DNA of 16,025 bases from JBFKPQ01 sp041628225. Lineage in GTDB: Bacteria > Actinomycetota > Acidimicrobiia > Spongiisociales > JAENVV01. The number at the start of each line of letters is the position of its first letter. The stretch's first letter is position 1. The translations under genes were made by a program, and so were the position numbers. The DNA lies in the NCBI GenBank assembly GCA_041628225.1, contig JBFKPQ010000046.1:1-16025 (forward strand), written 5' to 3'. The notes beneath the pieces are model-generated. The model did not search any database, had not been told where the DNA came from, and worked only from the letters and a program-made list of their open reading frames with translations. Of the stretch, positions 12,469 to 16,025 are shown in pieces.

Positions 12469-14721
12469 ATGCCATCGCGGACACCCACCCGCCGAGGGGC
12501 AAACGGACGGAAGCGGGTGTCCACAAAGAAGAGAACCGGCCACAAGCCGGCCCGCACCTCCACGCTGGCTTCGGTGCGAGACAGGTTGCGAGCCCGCCTC
12601 GGCGCCCAGACCGACGACGTCTGGGGCATCTTCCTCGTCGTGGTAGCGCTCCTCATCACCCTCGCCTTCATCGGTGAGGCCGGTCCGGCCGGGCGCGCCA
12701 CGGTCTCGATGTTCAGTCTTCTCTTCGGGCTCTGGGCCTACCTCATTCCCGTCGCCCTCGCCGGCGTGGGCATCGCGTTGATCGTCGGCAAGCCCCGCAC
12801 CGACTACGGCAAGCTCGGCATCGGCATCGCCGTGTCGTTCTTTGCGACCATGGCGTTGTTCCATCTCTTGACCGGGGCCGTCGAGTTGTACGAGAACCTC
12901 GATCTCGTCCGGCGGCGGGGCGGCGCCATCGGCTCGCTCACCTCGTTCCCGCTCAAGCGCCTGTTGGGCTTCTGGGGAGCGTTCGTGGTGCTGGCCGCCC
13001 TCACCGGCATGGGCGTACTGGTCACGACTCGGACCACCGTGCGTGAGCTGTTCATCGGCTTCGGTGAGATCGGTCGCCGGTTCCGGCGGTGGGCCGGCTC
13101 CGTCCAGTTGCGCCGCCCGGCCAAGCCCGCCATCGACCGGGGGCGGCACGTCGCCCGTCCGGCGCCCCGCGTGCAGCGTCCCCAGCCCAAGCCGCCCGCC
13201 AAGCCGGCGAAGGCCCGGCCCGAGCCGAAACCCAAGACGAAACCCAAACCCAAGCCGGTTCCCGTGCTGGCGAAGGACGGCTCGTACCAGTTGCCGCCGC
13301 TCGATCTCCTCGGCGTCGGTGCCGCCGAAGGTCAGAACCGGCGCGCGCTCGAAGACACGGCCGCGGATCTCGAAGAGGCGCTGCGACAGCACGGCGTGGA
13401 CGCACGGTTGACGAAGATCGTTCCCGGCCCGACCGTCACCCGCTACGAGATCGAACTGGCGGCCGGCGTCAAGGTGTCCCGCATCACGAATCTGAGCCAC
13501 GACATCGCCTATGCCCTGGCGACCCCCGACATCCGCCTGCTGGCACCGATCCCCGGCAAGAGCGCCATCGGGGTGGAGGTCCCCAACCGCCGCCGTCGGA
13601 TCGTGACGCTCGGCGACATCCTCCGCACTCCCGAAGCGGCCGAGGAGGCGCACCCGCTCACGGTGGGGGTCGGCATGGACATCAACGGTTCGCCGATGCT
13701 CGTCAACCTGTCCGAACTCCCGCACGTGCTCATCGCCGGCGCCACCGGGGCCGGCAAGTCGTCGTGCATCAACTCGCTCGTGACGTCGCTGCTCGTCCGT
13801 ACCCACCCGGATGACGTTCGCCTGATCATGGTCGATCCGAAGCGGGTGGAACTCGGCCAGTACAACGGCGTTCCCCACCTCCTGACGCGCGTCATCACCA
13901 ATCCCAAGAAGGCCGCCGACGCCCTGAAGTGGGCGGTGGACGAGATGGACCGTCGCTACGACCTGCTGGCCGACGCCGGAGTCCGAGACATCACCGGCTA
14001 CCGGGAGAAACTCGATGCGGGCGGGCTGGATCCCGAAGGCTTCGATCGTTTCCCGTATCTCGTGGTGCTCATCGACGAGTTGAACGATCTCATGATGGTG
14101 GCCGGCCGCGAAGTGGAGGCGTCCATCGTCCGCATCGCCCAGATGGCACGGGCGGTCGGCATCCACCTCGTCATCGCCACCCAGCGCCCCTCGGTCAACG
14201 TCATCACAGGAGTGATCAAGGCCAACGTTCCCTCGCGCATGGCGTTCTCGGTGGCCAGCCAAACCGACAGCCGCGTGATCATCGACACGATCGGTGCCGA
14301 GAAGCTCGTGGGGATGGGCGACATGCTGCTGGTCACCGCCAAGGAGCCGAAGCCGGAGCGCATCCAGGGTGCCTGGGTGTCCGAAAAGGAGATCCACGCC
14401 GTCGTCGACTGGGTCAAGGAACAGCGCGAGGCGAAATACCAGGACAAGGTCATCGAGGCGTCGGCTAAGGCCGCCAAGGAGGCCGCCGCCGAGGAGGACG
14501 ATGAAGACGCCGAGCTCGTGCGACAGGCCATCGACCTGGTGGTTCGGTCGGGGCTCGGGTCCACGTCGATGCTGCAACGCAAACTCCGAATCGGGTTCGC
14601 CCGTGCGGGGCGGGTGATGGACATTCTCGAAACGCGCGGTGTCGTCGGCCCGAGCCAGGGTTCGAAGGCTCGCGACGTGCTCTGGACGATCGACGACCTG
14701 GAGGGCGTCGGCGCCGAGTGA
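12469..14721 (+). CDS. ftsK: DNA translocase FtsK/SpoIIIE
   Basis: 750 residues. It pumps chromosomal DNA through the closing septum. The N-terminus (1-45) is basic, followed by four membrane segments (about 51-69, 80-107, 115-140 and 164-186). A Lys/Pro/Arg-rich linker (215-268) connects to the motor. The alpha/beta motor has Walker A GATGAGKSS (424-432) and Walker B LVVLIDELNDLMM (531-543). VDPKRVEL, TQRPSVNVITG and SQTDSRVIIDTIGAEKL are standard. The gamma winged-helix domain (about 680-745, SMLQRKLRIGFARAGRVMD) reads DNA polarity. Most family members have Ala where N539 stands in DELND. The ATG at 12469 follows a good promoter and no ribosome-binding site. It is separated from rnj by 82 nt with a hairpin, so it is a separate unit. 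It ends 6 nt before the convergent cytochrome gene. Confidence 0.97.
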   Translation: MPSRTPTRRGANGRKRVSTKKRTGHKPARTSTLASVRDRLRARLGAQTDDVWGIFLVVVALLITLAFIGEAGPAGRATVSMFSLLFGLWAYLIPVALAGVGIALIVGKPRTDYGKLGIGIAVSFFATMALFHLLTGAVELYENLDLVRRRGGAIGSLTSFPLKRLLGFWGAFVVLAALTGMGVLVTTRTTVRELFIGFGEIGRRFRRWAGSVQLRRPAKPAIDRGRHVARPAPRVQRPQPKPPAKPAKARPEPKPKTKPKPKPVPVLAKDGSYQLPPLDLLGVGAAEGQNRRALEDTAADLEEALRQHGVDARLTKIVPGPTVTRYEIELAAGVKVSRITNLSHDIAYALATPDIRLLAPIPGKSAIGVEVPNRRRRIVTLGDILRTPEAAEEAHPLTVGVGMDINGSPMLVNLSELPHVLIAGATGAGKSSCINSLVTSLLVRTHPDDVRLIMVDPKRVELGQYNGVPHLLTRVITNPKKAADALKWAVDEMDRRYDLLADAGVRDITGYREKLDAGGLDPEGFDRFPYLVVLIDELNDLMMVAGREVEASIVRIAQMARAVGIHLVIATQRPSVNVITGVIKANVPSRMAFSVASQTDSRVIIDTIGAEKLVGMGDMLLVTAKEPKPERIQGAWVSEKEIHAVVDWVKEQREAKYQDKVIEASAKAAKEAAAEEDDEDAELVRQAIDLVVRSGLGSTSMLQRKLRIGFARAGRVMDILETRGVVGPSQGSKARDVLWTIDDLEGVGAE

Positions 14722-14727
14722 CGGCGG

Positions 14728-15156
14728 TCAGTTCTCGAGCATCGCTCGAACGTCCAACATGAACGTCACCAGATCCTCGATCTCCTGTTCGGTGAGATCC
14801 CCGGCGGGCATCTCACCGGCGCGAAACCCATCGAGCACGAAGGCGTCCGGTTCGACGAGCGACTCACGGAGGTAGGTCTCGGCGTCGAGGCCGGGGACGC
14901 GTCGATCGGCCGCTCGAGCCATCTCGAACAGCGAAGGACCGACCGTGCGGATGTCGCGGTCCATCACGTGGCAGCTGGCGCACGATGGCCAATCGCGGAT
15001 CGGGTTCGCAAACAGGGCGGCGCCAGGGCCCTCCGGGAGCGCCACCGTGGTCGTGGTCGTCGCGGTGGTGGTGGGCGTCGGCGCAGGCGTGGACTGCGCC
15101 GACTCCGAGCACGCGACCGCCGCCACGAGGACCATGGCCAGCACCTGATGTCTCAT
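14728..15156 (-). CDS. Monoheme cytochrome c lipoprotein/exported protein
   Basis: 142 residues. The signal region (MRHQVLAMVLVAAVAC) ends at C16 in a loose lipobox (A-V-A-C), so it is a lipoprotein or a cleaved exported protein. A Thr/Pro/Ala-rich spacer (17-42) tethers a class I cytochrome c domain. The heme motif CASCH (C59, C62, H63) is followed by VGPSLFEMA, YLRESLVEPDAFVLDGF and GEMPAG with M116 as probable distal ligand, then LTEQEIEDLVTFML. The layout strongly resembles the cytochrome c domain attached to subunit II of caa3-type oxidases, so it probably carries electrons outside the membrane. No oxidase gene is visible in the window. A TAGCGT box 7 nt before the ATG suggests a leaderless mRNA. 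Confidence 0.9.
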   Translation of the reverse strand: MRHQVLAMVLVAAVACSESAQSTPAPTPTTTATTTTTVALPEGPGAALFANPIRDWPSCASCHVMDRDIRTVGPSLFEMARAADRRVPGLDAETYLRESLVEPDAFVLDGFRAGEMPAGDLTEQEIEDLVTFMLDVRAMLEN

Positions 15157-15163
15157 GGCGCGA

Positions 15164-15169
15164 ACGCTA
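15164..15169 (-). promoter_or_regulatory. Putative -10 box (TAGCGT) of the cytochrome c gene, leaderless type
   Basis: TAGCGT on the minus strand ends 7 nt before ATG 15156 and no ribosome-binding site is present. No strong -35 is seen. Confidence 0.45.
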
Positions 15170-15225
15170 CCTGGGGCCGCTCAGGCGGGTGATCGACTCG
15201 GGATCGGTGTCGTCGGCGAGACGGG

Positions 15226-15231
15226 TAGCCT
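15226..15231 (+). promoter_or_regulatory. Putative -10 box (TAGCCT) of the E1 alpha gene, leaderless type
   Basis: TAGCCT ends 7 nt before ATG 15239, without a ribosome-binding site. It is the same hexamer as before the acyltransferase gene. The 82-nt gap 15157-15238 thus holds two divergent promoters. Confidence 0.45.
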
Positions 15232-15238
15232 GTCGACG

Positions 15239-16025
15239 ATGCTGCAGATTTTGACACCCGACGGCGAGCTGACCGGGGATGCGCCGTTCGATATCGAAAT
15301 GACCCGGCGTCTGTACCGGGCGATGATCGAGGCCCGGACGTACGATCGAAAGTGCACCGCTCTCCAGAAGCAGGGTCGCCTGGCGACGTATGCGCCGTTG
15401 GAGGGCCAGGAGGGCGCCCAGGTGGGAGCGGCCGCCGCTCTCTATCAAGACGACTGGGTCGTCGGCACCTACCGAGACGCGGCGGCCATGTGGATGCAGG
15501 GCTACCCGTGGGAGCTGTTGATCCTCGGCCGCACTGGCGACGAGCGAGGCGGACGGCCGCCCGAGCACGTACCGGTGCTGCCCCCCTCGATCACGGTCGG
15601 AGCGCACATGATCCATGCCGTCGGGCTCGCCTGGGCGGCCAAGCTCCAGGGCGAGCCGCGGGTCGCCATGACGTTCTTCGGCGATGGGGCCACGTCGGAG
15701 GGCGATTTTCACGAGGCGATGAACTTCGCCGGTGTGTTCGGCACCGGCACGGTGTTCGTATGCCAGAACAACGGCTACGCCATCTCGATGAGCCGGGCCC
15801 GCCAGACCGCGTCCGAGACGATTGCCCAGAAGGCCGAGGCCTACGGCATGCCCGGTGTCCTCGTCGACGGCAACGACCTGTTCGCAGTGTTTTCGGTGGC
15901 GCGCGACGCCGTGACGCGTGCCCGCAATGGCGGCGGCCCCACCCTCATCGAGGCCGTCACCTACCGGATGGGTCCGCACACGACCAATGACGATCCCCGC
16001 CGGTATCGAAGCGAGTCGGAGGAGA
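15239..16025 (+). CDS. pdhA: Pyruvate/branched-chain 2-oxoacid dehydrogenase E1 alpha subunit (3' partial)
   Basis: 262 residues are visible and the frame is open at the window edge. The start MLQILTPDGELTGDAPFDIEM matches the short lead-in of Gram-positive-type E1 alpha subunits. Other features are MIEARTYDRKCTALQKQGR, the active-site region VVGTYRDAAAMW (78-79 YR), and the thiamine-diphosphate motif GDGATSEGDFHEAMNFA (148-164) closing with QNNGYAIS (NN 177-178). The phosphorylation-loop region YRMGPHTTNDDPRRYR lies at 242-257. The enzyme decarboxylates a 2-oxoacid and passes the acyl group to E2 lipoate with an E1 beta partner, expected just downstream. The sequence does not decide between pyruvate and branched-chain substrates, so the symbol is provisional. 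ATG 15239 is supported by the -10 box; an internal ATG at 15299 is less likely. Confidence 0.92.
   Translation, partial: MLQILTPDGELTGDAPFDIEMTRRLYRAMIEARTYDRKCTALQKQGRLATYAPLEGQEGAQVGAAAALYQDDWVVGTYRDAAAMWMQGYPWELLILGRTGDERGGRPPEHVPVLPPSITVGAHMIHAVGLAWAAKLQGEPRVAMTFFGDGATSEGDFHEAMNFAGVFGTGTVFVCQNNGYAISMSRARQTASETIAQKAEAYGMPGVLVDGNDLFAVFSVARDAVTRARNGGGPTLIEAVTYRMGPHTTNDDPRRYRSESEE

Noticed and set aside
12361..14577. 738-codon open frame antisense to ftsK
   Set aside because: Its product is Arg/Gly/His/Asp-rich without domains. The ftsK frame has full motifs over the same bases. Long antisense frames are common in high-GC DNA.
15107..15192. Possible gene in the gap between cytochrome c and E1 alpha on the plus strand
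   Set aside because: The short frames are low-complexity Arg/Gly or Val/Gly antisense readings of the cytochrome Thr/Pro spacer.

Overview
This is a 16 kb piece of an ordinary chromosome from a high-GC bacterium, most likely an actinobacterium. The strongest evidence is gene content and order. An M16 peptidase (pepR) overlaps dapB, and dapA overlaps the ribonuclease J gene with ftsK/spoIIIE next. In Mycobacterium tuberculosis the same genes (ftsK, rnj, dapA, dapB, pepR) sit in the same stretch of chromosome. The septum-formation-type lipoprotein and the frequent leaderless-looking starts also fit. An acidimicrobial-type lineage is plausible, but that is a guess. I see no mobile element, phage gene, CRISPR array, tRNA or rRNA.

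Layout. 1-1128: the 3' part of a membrane-fused spermidine-synthase-like gene. 1186-3194: pepR-dapB (+). 3191-5893: a minus-strand block, read right to left as cytosolic cyclophilin, lipoprotein cyclophilin and YcxB-like membrane protein (each overlapping the next by ATGA), then a GYF_2-domain membrane protein with its own promoter, then a small membrane protein whose stop codon overlaps that of dapB. 5984-7407: acyltransferase-3 family membrane protein plus an overlapping 33-residue membrane peptide (+). 7410-9106: a minus-strand block of septum-formation-type lipoprotein, thioredoxin-TPR protein and an unknown membrane-anchored protein. 9188-9808: phosphoribosyltransferase-like gene (+). 9871-12386: dapA-rnj (+). 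12469-14721: ftsK (+). 14728-15156: monoheme cytochrome c lipoprotein (-). 15239-16025: start of a pyruvate/branched-chain 2-oxoacid dehydrogenase E1 alpha gene (+), cut by the window edge.

How the genes relate. dapA and dapB catalyse consecutive steps of diaminopimelate/lysine synthesis, feeding peptidoglycan. RNase J matures and degrades RNA. FtsK moves chromosome termini at division. The two cyclophilins and the thioredoxin-TPR protein are protein-folding factors. The rest are envelope proteins or unrelated housekeeping genes.

The window is very compact. Five same-strand gene pairs overlap by ATGA or TTGA. Three convergent junctions have an overlap, or gaps of 2 and 6 nt. Six first-in-unit genes have a TANNNT hexamer 6-9 nt before the start codon and no evident ribosome-binding site, which suggests leaderless mRNAs. 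I found no clear novel multi-gene system. The most unusual points are the tandem cyclophilin pair in a membrane-protein operon, the 33-residue peptide, the shared CTAG stop and the leaderless promoter pattern.
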